This document shows, one piece after another, positions 6,557 through 6,814 of a DNA stretch of 6,814 bases. The translations under genes and the position numbers were made by a program. The notes beneath the pieces were generated by a model. That model worked only from the letters and a program-made list of their open reading frames with translations. It made no database searches and was not told the origin of the DNA. How positions within the stretch are numbered: the first letter of the stretch is position 1; each line of letters opens with the position of its first letter. Source of the stretch: Verrucomicrobiota bacterium (GTDB lineage: Bacteria; Verrucomicrobiota; Verrucomicrobiia; Limisphaerales; UBA9464). Location of the stretch: positions 1-6,814 of the forward strand of contig JANXMD010000181.1 of assembly GCA_025354845.1 (NCBI GenBank). The letters run 5' to 3'.

Positions 6557-6814
6557 ATGGCCCTGCAGCTCTACAATACCGTCTCCCGCACCATCGTCCC
6601 CTTCGAGCCCCTGTTCCCGAAGAACCGCGATAAGGACGACAAACAAGTGGTGGGAATGTATTGCTGCGGGCCGACAGTTTACGATTACGGCCACATCGGC
6701 AATTTCCGCACCTTCGTCTTTGCCGATCTCGTCCGACGGTATTTGGAGTTTCGCGGCTATGCCGTGAAGCACGTGATGAACATCACGGACGTGGAGGACA
6801 AGATCATCCGGAAG
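6557..6814 (+). CDS. cysS: Cysteinyl-tRNA synthetase, N-terminal part (cut by window end)
   Basis: The first 86 codons of a class I aminoacyl-tRNA synthetase that charges tRNA-Cys with cysteine; full-length enzymes have roughly 460-500 residues, so the KMSKS loop and anticodon-binding domain lie outside the window. The pattern MYCCGPTVYDYGHIGNFRTF (34-53) carries the HIGH-type ATP motif HIGN (46-49) and the first active-site zinc ligand, Cys37 by alignment to E. coli Cys28. NITDVEDKI (75-83) is also characteristic of CysRS. The N-terminal loop (about 15-30) is slightly longer and more charged than in E. coli. The frame is open to the last base. The ATG at 6557 gives the normal N-terminus (LYNT near the start); only a weak purine stretch, gacgga at 6544-6549, lies upstream. 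The right arm of the inverted repeat ends 42 bases before this start. A TTGACA hexamer at 6473-6478 has no matching -10 box, so no promoter is called. Confidence 0.95.
   Translation, partial: MALQLYNTVSRTIVPFEPLFPKNRDKDDKQVVGMYCCGPTVYDYGHIGNFRTFVFADLVRRYLEFRGYAVKHVMNITDVEDKIIRK

Overview
The window is GC-rich and almost fully coding. Its five protein genes lie in two divergent groups and are all recognisable bacterial housekeeping-type genes. The gene content is not diagnostic of a taxon. Two things point to the Verrucomicrobiota (perhaps the Limisphaerales/Pedosphaera side): my recollection of similar intergenic repeats in that group (a hairpin flanked by 'gcgtcttggagtgcg' and a 'cacggatttcacggat' palindrome), and the lack of clear Shine-Dalgarno sequences. 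This is inference, not a database result.

Left part, minus strand, in transcription order: proC (4993-4181, pyrroline-5-carboxylate reductase), then after only 9 bases an AI-2E-family membrane transporter (4171-2810), then after 103 bases a Prc/Tsp-type tail-specific protease with a signal peptide (2706-196). They look like one transcription unit, at least for the first two genes. Bases 1-195 lie downstream of the protease. They hold a cluster of short hairpins and a probable dispersed repeat, and I see no convincing gene there. The 103-base gap (2707-2809) shows no clear promoter or terminator.

Bases 4994-5156 are a divergent intergenic region. It contains a GC-rich hairpin followed by six T on the plus strand, overlapping a weak promoter-like element for proC on the minus strand.

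Right part, plus strand: a ClpX-type AAA+ unfoldase (5157-6422), a 92-base inverted repeat that begins directly after its stop codon, and the first 86 codons of cysS (cysteinyl-tRNA synthetase), cut by the window end. The most interesting item is the ClpX-type protein. Its AAA+ motor is intact, but it has no N-terminal zinc-binding domain and no IGF loop at the position where ClpX docks on ClpP, so it may be a ClpP-independent unfoldase. I found no CRISPR array, insertion sequence, tRNA, rRNA or defence system.
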